Shown here: one piece after another, positions 23,640 to 28,946 of the stretch
How the letters are laid out: each line of letters begins with the position of its first letter
How positions within the stretch are numbered: the stretch's first letter is position 1
IMG/VR virus record: IMGVR_UViG_3300035670_000794
Coordinates: 1-33,652 of that record
DNA from: a virus
Strand: one strand, 5' to 3'
Length of the DNA: 33,652 bases
Notes under the pieces: model-generated
What the model saw: the letters and a program-made list of their open reading frames with translations, nothing else
The model's database searches: none
Told to the model about the DNA's origin: nothing
Made by a program: the position numbers and the translations under genes

Positions 23640-23968
23640 ACGATGACGGTTATTCTACTGAAGCAGCACTTGACAAAATTGCCAATTGGCACTACAATGA
23701 TGATACTGGCTGGTTTGAGTTTATAAAAGAACTTTGGCATCTGAAAGAATATGGTTGGGAAGAAAAGACTGTACCTCATCCATGGAAAGAAAATACCACT
23801 GTTTATCAATATCATATCAGTACCGCTGGCTGGTCTGGTAATGAAGATATTATAAGAGCAATGACAAAAAATCATGTGCTCTGGAGTATTTGTTGGGTGC
23901 AATCTCGGCGTGGTGGTCATTATATTTTTGAAAAATGGAAAAATGGAGTGGTGGAAAATGAAGACTAA
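23615..23968 (+). CDS. Conserved phage protein of unknown function
   Basis: 117 residues. The segment YQYHISTAGWSGNEDIIRAM followed by WSICWVQSRRGGHYIFE is a pattern I recall in several phages and a few bacterial genomes, without known function. Trp-rich, soluble. AAAGGAG upstream lies inside the previous gene, with which it overlaps by 25 bases. Confidence 0.78.
   Translation: MASEENFLDDDGYSTEAALDKIANWHYNDDTGWFEFIKELWHLKEYGWEEKTVPHPWKENTTVYQYHISTAGWSGNEDIIRAMTKNHVLWSICWVQSRRGGHYIFEKWKNGVVENED
23670..23698 (+). promoter_or_regulatory. Possible internal sigma70-type promoter TTGACA-17-TACAAT
   Basis: A near-perfect promoter match within the coding sequence of 23615-23968. It could add transcription of the two downstream genes, but a chance match in AT-rich coding DNA cannot be excluded. 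Confidence 0.35.
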
Positions 23969-24302
23969 ACCAGAAATTATTACTGCAATGTGCTTTAACT
24001 TTAGACATGATTATGGACTTCCTAAAGAAACCGTTAGAGTTAATGGTCAAGATGTTCCTATAGGATCTACTGGCATGACAGAAGATGAGCAAGACAATCT
24101 ATACAGAAGAATGCTGCAAATTTATAATAATGCTATAGAACCTTATATGGTACTGAAAGGTGAAACCAATACAGTAAACGTAGAAGAACGAGAGAAGTTT
24201 CAATTTCAAATTCAATTTCTTGAAGAACGATTAGCACATTCCGATGAACAATTAATTAAAGCAATGAACATGCTTAGTACCCTTGTGAGTAAATTAAAGT
24301 AG
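23958..24302 (+). CDS. Unknown helical protein
   Basis: 114 residues from ATG 23958 (MKTKPEIITAMCF...). Upstream in-frame starts lie inside the previous gene. A C-terminal coiled-coil is likely (FQIQFLEERLAHSDEQLIKA). One Cys, no signal peptide. Overlaps the previous gene by 11 bases. Not recognised. Confidence 0.7.
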   Translation: MKTKPEIITAMCFNFRHDYGLPKETVRVNGQDVPIGSTGMTEDEQDNLYRRMLQIYNNAIEPYMVLKGETNTVNVEEREKFQFQIQFLEERLAHSDEQLIKAMNMLSTLVSKLK

Positions 24303-24311
24303 GATAAAAGA

Positions 24312-24629
24312 ATGGTTATACCGAAACTGGTTCGTGACGGCAAAGTTGCAGTCCTCGTTTCACATGGCTTTGGTGCAGGTTGGTTCTCATGGCACTATGA
24401 TGAACGATTGTTATTTGAACCAAAGATTGTGGAGATGCTGGAGAATGATGCGGATCCTCATGAGATTGAACGATACTGTGAAGTGACATACGGTGATGAC
24501 AATTACTATGGTGGTATTGACGGATTAACGATTCATTGGGTGCCTGTAGGAAATCAATTTAAGATTGATGAATATGACGGTGCAGAAACTTTAATTATTT
24601 CTCACGAAGTGCATTGGATTACAGCATAA
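24312..24629 (+). CDS. Conserved phage protein of unknown function
   Basis: 105 residues. LVSHGFGAGWFSWHYDERLL and KIVEMLENDADPHEIERYCE form a pattern seen, from memory, in many tailed-phage small proteins of unknown role; the C-terminus (LTIHWVPVGNQFKIDEYDG) looks beta-rich. Last protein gene before the RNA cluster. Confidence 0.78.
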   Translation: MVIPKLVRDGKVAVLVSHGFGAGWFSWHYDERLLFEPKIVEMLENDADPHEIERYCEVTYGDDNYYGGIDGLTIHWVPVGNQFKIDEYDGAETLIISHEVHWITA

Positions 24630-24633
24630 GTGT

Positions 24634-24641
24634 TATAAATA
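24634..24641 (+). promoter_or_regulatory. T4-type late promoter TATAAATA before the RNA cluster
   Basis: Exact late octamer 4 bases after the preceding stop. The predicted RNA start near 24647 is only two bases before ATG 24649, so the small ORF would be almost leaderless. It could give late transcription across the attenuator-like region into the tRNA cluster. Confidence 0.65.
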
Positions 24642-24648
24642 AAATACT

Positions 24649-24759
24649 ATGAACAAACTATTCAACAAACCCACAGGCATTTTAATTTATCCAGCTGATT
24701 GCACGGCTGAGAATTGCTCACGTACATTTTTCTGGACAGGAGCAATTATGAGGGGTTGA
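24649..24759 (+). CDS. Possible 36-residue leader peptide
   Basis: MNKLFNKPTGILIYPADCTA and 16 more residues, ending MRG-stop. No Shine-Dalgarno site; the ATG lies two bases after the predicted late RNA start. Its stop codon TGA (24757-24759) falls exactly in the first of three segments that can form competing hairpins (24751-24811), which is where a leader-peptide stop would control an attenuator. Small and without homology evidence, so it may be spurious. Confidence 0.4.
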   Translation: MNKLFNKPTGILIYPADCTAENCSRTFFWTGAIMRG

Positions 24760-24784
24760 CAAAAGAAACAAATTGTCGTAAAAT
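24756..24784 (+). promoter_or_regulatory. Sigma70-type promoter TTGACA-17-TAAAAT
   Basis: Perfect -35 and good -10 with ideal spacing. The predicted RNA start (about 24791) lies within the 5' arm of the terminator hairpin at 24786-24811, so RNA made here could not form that terminator, while read-through RNA could. Confidence 0.72.
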
Positions 24785-24785
24785 C

Positions 24786-24820
24786 AACCCCTAGCCTCAA
24801 AACTAGGGGTTTTGTTTTCT
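24786..24820 (+). terminator. Intrinsic terminator, possibly part of an attenuator
   Basis: 9-bp stem AACCCCTAG/CTAGGGGTT with 8-base loop, followed by TTGTTTT. The 5' arm can pair instead with AGGGGTTGA at 24751-24759 (9 bp, perfect), which would prevent the terminator. See the finding. Confidence 0.75.
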
Positions 24821-24840
24821 GTAGTAAAAAAACAACGATG

Positions 24841-24869
24841 TTGACAAGCAGTACAAAGTAGCGTAGAAT
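24841..24869 (+). promoter_or_regulatory. Strong sigma70-type promoter of the tRNA cluster
   Basis: TTGACA, 17 bases, TAGAAT; predicted RNA start near 24876, about 67 bases before tRNA-Ile. No ORF of note follows, so this is the main candidate promoter for the stable RNAs. Confidence 0.8.
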
Positions 24870-24942
24870 AGATTCTGTTGTGAGATTCAAATACGTTTGG
24901 ATCGTGAAATAAAGAGTTCCTTAAAAATCAGTATACCAGATT

Positions 24943-25017
24943 CCCGGATTAGCTCAGTGGTAGAGCAGCGTCTTGATAAGGCGAAGGCGGATGGATCGTT
25001 ACCATCATCCGGGACCA
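24943..25017 (+). tRNA. tRNA-Ile (GAT)
   Basis: Acceptor CCCGGAT/ATCCGGG with A73 and encoded CCA, D stem GCTC/GAGC, loop TTGATAA, T stem GATGG/CCATC. The T-loop reads ATCGTTA rather than TTCGAAT, and the 27-43 pair is a mismatch. Its CCA is the start of the hairpin element at 25015. Confidence 0.85.
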
Positions 25018-25081
25018 TATTGAAGTGCATTGCCGAACAGACAAATGGTGATGAACCGATGAGTAGTGCATTTCAATATGG
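25015..25081 (+). repeat. Covarying hairpin element, copy 1
   Basis: Arms 25015-25031 (CCATATTGAAGTGCATT) and 25065-25081 (AGTGCATTTCAATATGG) pair over 17 positions with two G-U pairs. It starts on the CCA of tRNA-Ile. Compared with copies 2 and 3, positions 12 and 13 of the stem change on both arms together (T-A for C-G, G-C for A-T). Confidence 0.85.
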
Positions 25082-25277
25082 TGAGTAGGAAGTAACCGTG
25101 AGCCGATTTGGTGAGGTTGCAGACTAAAGATCAACTTCGACCGCGTAGATAGTCCGGACTATCGTTTGAAACGGAAGATGAATCCATCCCCTGCCCTACT
25201 GATCATAAGTCCGAAGTGAAATGAAGGTCAAAGTTTTTCGAGACTCAATTGGCAGTGATTTTCATTTTCGGACACCA
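25080..25277 (+). ncRNA. Structured RNA of unknown type, CCA-ended, RNA X1
   Basis: A stretch without a credible ORF that begins GGTGAGTAGG and ends in CCA at the next hairpin element, so it sits where a tRNA would. Visible helices: GAAGT (25089) with ACTTC (25134), enclosing AACC with GGTT; the perfect palindrome 25148-25163 (GATAGTCCGGACTATC); GATG/CATC near 25183; and a closing helix GTCCGAA (25209) with TTCGGAC (25267-25273) around AGTTT-TTCG-AGACT. I could not fold it as a tRNA: no 7-base anticodon loop or T-arm is found. Boundaries are approximate. Compare the unexplained stable RNAs in the T4 tRNA cluster. Confidence 0.5.
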
Positions 25278-25368
25278 TATTAAAGCACATTAGACTGAGC
25301 CGAAAGCAAGAAAGATAATTTCACTTGGTTAAAACGGTTGACTCTGAAACTAGTGTGTTTCAATATGG
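25275..25368 (+). repeat. Covarying hairpin element, copy 2
   Basis: Arms 25275-25293 (CCATATTAAAGCACATTAG) and 25350-25368 (CTAGTGTGTTTCAATATGG): 19 positions with one A-C mismatch and two G-U pairs. The loop is longer than in copies 1 and 3 (56 bases). It starts on the CCA of RNA X1. Confidence 0.85.
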
Positions 25369-25493
25369 TAGCAATACCAAAACACGTGGCCATCAGCGTG
25401 TATAAAGGCGGCGAGTCTTAAACGAAGTCGGTGGCGGGATAGGTAGAACAGTTACTCCGAAAGTGTAACGCCGGATTTTGTAACCGGCAACCA
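25367..25493 (+). ncRNA. Structured RNA of unknown type, CCA-ended, RNA X2
   Basis: Second non-tRNA unit between hairpin copies 2 and 3. Helices seen: GGTA-GCAA-TACC (25367-25378, GNRA tetraloop), CACG/CGTG (25383 and 25397), GTTAC/GTAAC (25451 and 25465, 9-base loop), GCCGG/CCGGC (25470 and 25484, 9-base loop), then AACCA. The stretch GGTGGCGGGATAGGTAGAACA resembles a Leu-type D-arm, and tRNA-Leu is otherwise missing, but no acceptor stem or normal anticodon arm can be drawn. It may be a degenerate tRNA or another RNA class. Confidence 0.45.
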
Positions 25494-25561
25494 TATTGAA
25501 GCACATTTTATCAGGGCAGTATTGTTCAGCGGTTTAGAGCCGTAAGTGTGTTTCAATATGG
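25491..25561 (+). repeat. Covarying hairpin element, copy 3
   Basis: Arms 25491-25507 (CCATATTGAAGCACATT) and 25545-25561 (AGTGTGTTTCAATATGG) pair at all 17 positions including two G-U pairs. It starts on the CCA of RNA X2 and its last two bases are the first two of tRNA-Asp. Confidence 0.85.
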
Positions 25562-25634
25562 TTCCATAGTATATCGGCGAGTATAGCGCCCTGTCACGGC
25601 GCAGGAACGGGTTCGAATCCCGTTGGGACCGCCA
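25560..25634 (+). tRNA. tRNA-Asp (GTC)
   Basis: Acceptor GGTTCCA/TGGGACC with G73 and CCA, anticodon loop CTGTCAC in stem GCGCC/GGCGC, T-arm GGGTTCGAATCCC. Its 5' two bases are part of the 3' arm of hairpin copy 3. Confidence 0.95.
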
Positions 25635-25641
25635 AGTCAAT

Positions 25642-25717
25642 GGTGATTGTAGCACAATGGCAGTGCCACGGATTGTGATTCCGTAAAGTGTGAGTTCGAA
25701 TCTCATCAATCACCCCA
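25642..25717 (+). tRNA. tRNA-His (GTG)
   Basis: Loop with GTG, acceptor GTGATTG/CAATCAC preceded by an encoded G-1 opposite C73, the usual identity element of tRNA-His; CCA encoded. T-arm GAGTTCGAATCTC. Confidence 0.94.
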
Positions 25718-25724
25718 AAGTTTT

Positions 25725-25798
25725 GCCTTCGTCGGTTAGTGGTAAACCAACGGTTTTGTAATCCGTGACTGTCTGTTCGATTCAGACCGAAGGCACCA
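25725..25798 (+). tRNA. tRNA-Thr (TGT)
   Basis: Acceptor GCCTTCG/CGAAGGC, A73, CCA; D stem GGTT/AACC; loop TTTGTAA in stem ACGGT/TCCGT with one T-T mismatch next to the loop; T-arm with TTCGATT. Confidence 0.92.
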
Positions 25799-25805
25799 AA
25801 ATTAT

Positions 25806-25882
25806 ACACCGTTCGTCTAGCGGTCTAGGACATTGCCCTTTCAAGGCAAAGATCACGGGTTCAAATCCCGTACGGTGTGCCA
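25806..25882 (+). tRNA. tRNA-Glu (TTC)
   Basis: Acceptor ACACCGT/ACGGTGT, G73, CCA; anticodon stem TTGCC/GGCAA with loop CTTTCAA; T-arm CGGGTTCAAATCCCG. Confidence 0.94.
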
Positions 25883-25889
25883 GATTATT

Positions 25890-25966
25890 CCGTCATTAGT
25901 TCAGCAGAATAGAACACTTGACTACGGATCAAGAGGTCGGAGGTTTGAATCCTTCATGACGGGCCA
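25890..25966 (+). tRNA. tRNA-Arg (ACG)
   Basis: Acceptor CCGTCAT/ATGACGG, G73, CCA; anticodon stem CTTGA/TCAAG with loop CTACGGA. A34 needs conversion to inosine by host TadA to read CGU/CGC/CGA. Confidence 0.93.
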
Positions 25967-25971
25967 GAATT

Positions 25972-26047
25972 GCCGCTTTAGCTGATGTGGTCATAGCAGG
26001 CGCCTGAAGAGCGTCGGAACGTGGTTCGATTCCACGAGGCGGCACCA
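25972..26047 (+). tRNA. tRNA-Phe (GAA)
   Basis: Acceptor GCCGCTT/AGGCGGC with one G-U pair, A73, CCA; anticodon stem GGCGC/GCGTC, loop CTGAAGA; T-arm GTGGTTCGATTCCAC. Confidence 0.93.
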
Positions 26048-26049
26048 AT

Positions 26050-26123
26050 GCGGGTATAACTTAGTGGTAAAGTAACTGGCTTTTAACCAGTAAACCAGAG
26101 TTCGATTCTCTGTGCCCGTACCA
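26050..26123 (+). tRNA. tRNA-Lys (TTT)
   Basis: Acceptor GCGGGTA/TGCCCGT (two G-U pairs, including 1-72), A73, CCA; anticodon stem ACTGG/CCAGT with loop CTTTTAA; T-arm AGAGTTCGATTCTCT. Confidence 0.93.
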
Positions 26124-26129
26124 GATTAT

Positions 26130-26205
26130 TCCGAAATAGCTCAGTCGGTAGAGCGACGGACTGTTAATCCGTAGGTCCCTGGTTCGAACCCAGGTTTCGG
26201 AGCCA
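26130..26205 (+). tRNA. tRNA-Asn (GTT)
   Basis: Acceptor TCCGAAA/TTTCGGA, G73, CCA; D stem GCTC/GAGC; anticodon stem ACGGA/TCCGT with loop CTGTTAA; T-arm CTGGTTCGAACCCAG. Very regular cloverleaf. Confidence 0.96.
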
Positions 26206-26212
26206 ATTCATT

Positions 26213-26300
26213 GGGTGCTGTTCCACTCGGGTGACTGTAAATCACTTGCCTTAATATGAGTGGTGGTGGCAGTTAGGTTCGATTCCTTCAGTACCCACCA
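26213..26300 (+). tRNA. tRNA-Tyr (GTA), long variable arm
   Basis: Acceptor GGGTGCT/AGTACCC, A73, CCA; loop CTGTAAA; 88 bases with the extended variable arm usual for bacterial tRNA-Tyr. Confidence 0.92.
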
Positions 26301-26304
26301 ATAT

Positions 26305-26381
26305 CTCGGTGTAGTTCCAATTGGCAGAACGGTGGTCTCCAAAACCATATGTTGGCGGTTCGAATCCGTCCACCGAGGCCA
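26305..26381 (+). tRNA. tRNA-Trp (CCA)
   Basis: Acceptor CTCGGTG/CACCGAG, G73, CCA; anticodon loop CTCCAAA with stem GTGGT/ACCAT (one wobble); T-arm GCGGTTCGAATCCGT. Confidence 0.93.
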
Positions 26382-26432
26382 TATATTTTCAATCTTGCGC
26401 CGAAAGCGTAATACAATTAATGGAATATCAAA

Positions 26433-27002
26433 ATGAGTAATTTTATTTTTATTCAGAATGATGTTGATGTATCAAAAATTCTTCAACAGGTTCTAAACAA
26501 TCCAAACGATTGGAATGCAATTAAAAATTATCCAAATGTAGGTGGTGAAACGAATCCTTATGGTTTCATGCCTTTAGTTATGGCAGTTGTTGCCAATCCT
26601 GAAGATAATCCTAAGAATTCGGAGAGACAGAAAAACACTCCACTACATGACAAATATACTGAGATACATAAATTTCTAAGAAGTTATAAAATTAAGAAAA
26701 CTTCTAGGGCTGCATTCTTTAGATTGTATGTAGGCGATAGTGTAGGAGAACATATTGATGATGGTTCTTATTACCTTACTAGAGATAGATATCATTTATG
26801 CATTCAAGGAAGTTATTTATATAGTGTCGGCGGTGAAGTGAAACAAATTGAACCAGGTATGTTCTTTTGGTTTGATAATAAAAAATCACATTGGGCTTAT
26901 AGTAACGGTAAAAAAGACAGGCTCACTTTTGTTTTTGATTTGCCTCATTCACCAAATAATCCGCAGCATAGAATCCCCGGCCCTACGCCGGTTAGCGAGT
27001 AG
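26433..27002 (+). CDS. Aspartyl/asparaginyl beta-hydroxylase-like 2-oxoglutarate oxygenase
   Basis: 189 residues, Fe(II)/2-oxoglutarate family. Metal ligands by eye: His107 and Asp109 (GEHIDDG), distal His153 (KSHWAYSNG), and Arg163 (KDRLTFVFD) for 2-oxoglutarate; RYHLCIQGS at 119-127 is a further family mark. The substrate is unknown. The gene is placed among the tRNAs, so a substrate in the translation apparatus is worth considering, but that is inference. The last 15 or so residues (Pro/Gly-rich) may be read-in from adjacent non-coding sequence. No strong ribosome site is visible. Confidence 0.85.
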   Translation: MSNFIFIQNDVDVSKILQQVLNNPNDWNAIKNYPNVGGETNPYGFMPLVMAVVANPEDNPKNSERQKNTPLHDKYTEIHKFLRSYKIKKTSRAAFFRLYVGDSVGEHIDDGSYYLTRDRYHLCIQGSYLYSVGGEVKQIEPGMFFWFDNKKSHWAYSNGKKDRLTFVFDLPHSPNNPQHRIPGPTPVSE

Positions 27003-27173
27003 GCGCAATAAGACTAGCGTTAGAAGTCTTAGGTTTCTTTTTCTCCTCCCTCCGGGCCATTCATCCGGTAGGGTAAAACAAAAGATACGACCGTGTCATC
27101 GGATAAACAAGACACTGGACAGGGCAACAACTCAAATCGGGGCTTCTGGGAAGAAGTAGCCGACCTAATTTAC
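27003..27173 (+). other. Structured non-coding stretch inside the tRNA cluster
   Basis: 171 bases between the hydroxylase stop and tRNA-Ala without a convincing ORF. Visible hairpins: AAGACT/AGTCTT followed by TTTCTTTTT (terminator-like, near 27011-27045), CCCTCCGG/CCGGTAGGG near 27050-27075, and GTGTC/GACAC near 27093-27115. Could be a terminator plus a structured RNA or a decayed tRNA region. Confidence 0.45.
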
Positions 27174-27248
27174 GGGGGGTTAGTGATAACGGTAGCACAG
27201 GGGCTTTGCAAGTCTTTAGTAGGAGTTCGATTCTCCTATCCTCCACCA
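27174..27248 (+). tRNA. tRNA-Ala (TGC)
   Basis: Acceptor GGGGGGT/ATCCTCC places a G-U pair at 3-70, the alanine identity element; A73 and CCA; loop TTTGCAA. The anticodon stem GGGGC/GTCTT is mostly wobble pairs, so it is weak. T-arm GGAGTTCGATTCTCC. Confidence 0.85.
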
Positions 27249-27254
27249 AATCAT

Positions 27255-27332
27255 GTGTCGGTGGCAGAGTGGTCCAATGCAACGGTCTGCAAAACCGTAA
27301 AGTCGCCAGTTCGAATCTGGCCCGGCACTCCA
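27255..27332 (+). tRNA. tRNA-Cys (GCA)
   Basis: Acceptor GTGTCGG/CCGGCAC, T73 (cysteine discriminator), CCA; anticodon stem ACGGT/ACCGT with loop CTGCAAA; T-arm CCAGTTCGAATCTGG. Confidence 0.93.
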
Positions 27333-27344
27333 GAAAATCAATAT

Positions 27345-27417
27345 CTCGGATTGGTGAAATGGTATCATTCGTGCTTTGGGAGCATGAGGCGCAAGTTCGA
27401 TTCTTGCATCCGAGACC
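27345..27417 (+). tRNA. tRNA-Pro (TGG)
   Basis: Acceptor CTCGGAT/ATCCGAG, A73, CCA; anticodon stem CGTGC/GCATG with loop TTTGGGA; T-arm CAAGTTCGATTCTTG. Confidence 0.9.
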
Positions 27418-27423
27418 AAATAT

Positions 27424-27494
27424 TGCGGTGAGTCAGGTGAGAAGAGTGTCTCATAAGCATTTCTTAGGTGGTTCGAATCCACCCGCCGCAACCA
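27424..27494 (+). tRNA. tRNA with CAT anticodon (Met or Ile2), short D-arm
   Basis: Acceptor TGCGGTG/CGCCGCA, A73, CCA; loop CTCATAA in a wobble-rich stem AGTGT/GCATT; T-arm GTGGTTCGAATCCAC. Only 71 bases, with a poorly paired D-arm. Second CAT tRNA of the window. Confidence 0.82.
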
Positions 27495-27499
27495 GAAAT

Positions 27500-27576
27500 G
27501 CGGGTATGGTGTTTAACGGTTAGCATGTCAGTCTTCCAAACTGAAGGTCCGAGTTCAAATCTCGATGCCCGCTCCA
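27500..27576 (+). tRNA. tRNA-Gly (TCC)
   Basis: Acceptor GCGGGTA/TGCCCGC, T73, CCA; anticodon stem TCAGT/ACTGA with loop CTTCCAA; T-arm CGAGTTCAAATCTCG. Confidence 0.94.
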
Positions 27577-27583
27577 ATAGTAA

Positions 27584-27658
27584 GCCTTGTTAGTTTAATG
27601 GTAAAACGCTGCCCTTACAAGACAGATAGCGGTGGTTCGATTCCATCACAAGGCACCA
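27584..27658 (+). tRNA. tRNA-Val (TAC)
   Basis: Acceptor GCCTTGT/ACAAGGC, A73, CCA; loop CTTACAA in stem CTGCC/GACAG with one mismatch; T-arm GTGGTTCGATTCCAT. Confidence 0.92.
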
Positions 27659-27668
27659 GAAGGAACAT

Positions 27669-27744
27669 ATCACCGTGGTCTAATGGATAAGGCAACGCTC
27701 TTCTAAAGCGTCCGATGGGGGTTCGAATCCCTCCGGTGGTGCCA
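27669..27744 (+). tRNA. tRNA-Arg (TCT)
   Basis: Acceptor ATCACCG/CGGTGGT, G73, CCA; anticodon stem ACGCT/AGCGT with loop CTTCTAA; T-arm GGGGTTCGAATCCCT. Reads AGA/AGG, codons usually frequent in AT-rich phages. Confidence 0.94.
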
Positions 27745-27769
27745 CAATTAATTTAACAAGGAGATTATC

Positions 27770-28333
27770 ATGGCCGCAACATGGCTCATATCAGACACGC
27801 ATTTCGGTCATGATAAAACATGTACCGTTTTTAAACGTGATGACGGTTCACCTCTTAGACCATTCAAAGATGCTGAAGAAATGGACGAAGAAATGGTCAA
27901 GCGTTGGAACGAACGAGTAAGTAAGAACGACAAAGTATATCATTTGGGCGATGTTGTCATTGCAAGAAAGTCGTTATCAATATTACACCGTCTAAATGGT
28001 GACAAAGTTCTTATCAAAGGTAACCATGATATCTTTAAACTGAATGATTACACAAACCACTTTAGAGATATTCGTGGATACCATGTAATGGCTGGGCTTA
28101 TATTCAGTCATGTGCCTGTTCATGCTGATAGCATTGAAAGATTTGGATGTAATGTTCACGGGCATCTACACCATAGAAGAGTTTTGATTAATGGTAAAAT
28201 TGATCCAAGATACTTCAATGTCAGTGTAGAATGCATAGACTTTGCACCAATTCTTTTAGAGGATCTTAGAACAAAAATCCTTGAGCAAGGTGGTGATGTT
28301 GTAATGAAAAAGTCCAGGCATGATGTTGACTGA
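27770..28333 (+). CDS. Calcineurin-like metallophosphoesterase
   Basis: 187 residues with AAGGAG before the ATG. All motifs of the binuclear metallophosphoesterase family are visible: Asp9/His11 (SDTHFGH), Asp61 (HLGDVV), Asn85-His86 (GNHD), His114 (FSHVPVH), His130/His132 (VHGHLHH). Small phage and bacterial members of this type act on phosphodiesters or phosphoproteins. Flanked directly by tRNA genes; the stop codon is followed at once by the first base of tRNA-Gln, so an RNA-repair or RNA-end role is conceivable but unproven. Confidence 0.9.
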   Translation: MAATWLISDTHFGHDKTCTVFKRDDGSPLRPFKDAEEMDEEMVKRWNERVSKNDKVYHLGDVVIARKSLSILHRLNGDKVLIKGNHDIFKLNDYTNHFRDIRGYHVMAGLIFSHVPVHADSIERFGCNVHGHLHHRRVLINGKIDPRYFNVSVECIDFAPILLEDLRTKILEQGGDVVMKKSRHDVD

Positions 28334-28409
28334 TGGGGATTAGCCAAGATGGTAAGGCATCGGATTTTGATTCCGACATGCACAGGTTCGAATCCTGTAT
28401 CCCCTACCA
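28334..28409 (+). tRNA. tRNA-Gln (TTG)
   Basis: TGGGGAT/ATCCCCT with 1-72 unpaired (T-T), in keeping with the weak first pair used by glutaminyl-tRNA synthetase; A73, CCA; loop TTTTGAT; T-arm CAGGTTCGAATCCTG. Abuts the stop codon of the upstream gene. Confidence 0.93.
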
Positions 28410-28496
28410 ACTATCAATTCAATAGAAATAATTCATGAAAAATGTAGCACTTATAGTTATACATAATGTTACGATTAACTATTTACGGAGGACGAA

Positions 28497-28946
28497 ATGT
28501 CTCTAACGTTGAAAAATTTGGAGAGCGCATTAGCAGGTGAATCAATGGCTCACATTAAGTATAGGTATTTTGCTAAGATTGCACGAGATGAAGGCTTTGA
28601 AGATGTAGCAAAGCATTTTGAACATACAGCGGATCAAGAAATCAAACATGCGTGGGGTCATCTTGAATTGATTCTAGGCAAGATTGATACACGACAAGCA
28701 TTAGAAAAAGCAATAGAAGGTGAGACTTACGAATTTACCACAATGTATCCAGGATTTGTAGCAGATGCAATTAAAGAATCTGAAGACTTTGCAGTTCATG
28801 AATTCCGCAATAACATTGCAGAGAGTGCTGAACATGCACAAGAGTTTAAGGATCGGTTAGCATTAGCAGAGAAACGATTTGCTGCGCTACAAAAAGTAGA
28901 ACAGAAACATGCTGCTGCATATAAACAAGTTCTGGAGAATCTATAA
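28497..28946 (+). CDS. Rubrerythrin-type diiron protein
   Basis: 149 residues, four-helix-bundle ferritin-like family. Candidate iron ligands are Glu15 (LAGESMAH), Glu48 and His51 (DQEIKHAW), Glu76/Glu79 (GETYEF) and Glu109 (IAESAEHAQEF). Rubrerythrins reduce hydrogen peroxide. The usual C-terminal rubredoxin domain is absent and instead encoded by the next gene, overlapping by 1 base (TAATG). GGAGG lies before the start. Role in the phage probably oxidative-stress protection. Confidence 0.93.
   Translation: MSLTLKNLESALAGESMAHIKYRYFAKIARDEGFEDVAKHFEHTADQEIKHAWGHLELILGKIDTRQALEKAIEGETYEFTTMYPGFVADAIKESEDFAVHEFRNNIAESAEHAQEFKDRLALAEKRFAALQKVEQKHAAAYKQVLENL

Noticed and set aside
25080-25277. 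tmRNA or RNase P RNA as identity of RNA X1
   Set aside because: No tRNA-like Ala acceptor with G3-U70, no tag reading frame, and no conserved RNase P cores could be found.
25015-25561. CRISPR array or solitary CRISPR repeat (arms contain TTTCAAT, like the end of some type I/III repeats)
   Set aside because: The units are inverted, not direct, repeats with uneven spacing, lie between tRNAs and start at tRNA CCA ends. Only the short TTTCAAT match recalls CRISPR repeats, and chance explains that.
24897-25809. ORFs over the tRNA cluster (24897-25088 plus, 25452-25709 and 25594-25809 minus, and similar ones at 27061-27523)
   Set aside because: They translate tRNA genes; repeated GFEPxx/RIELxx-like strings are the reverse reading of T-arms.
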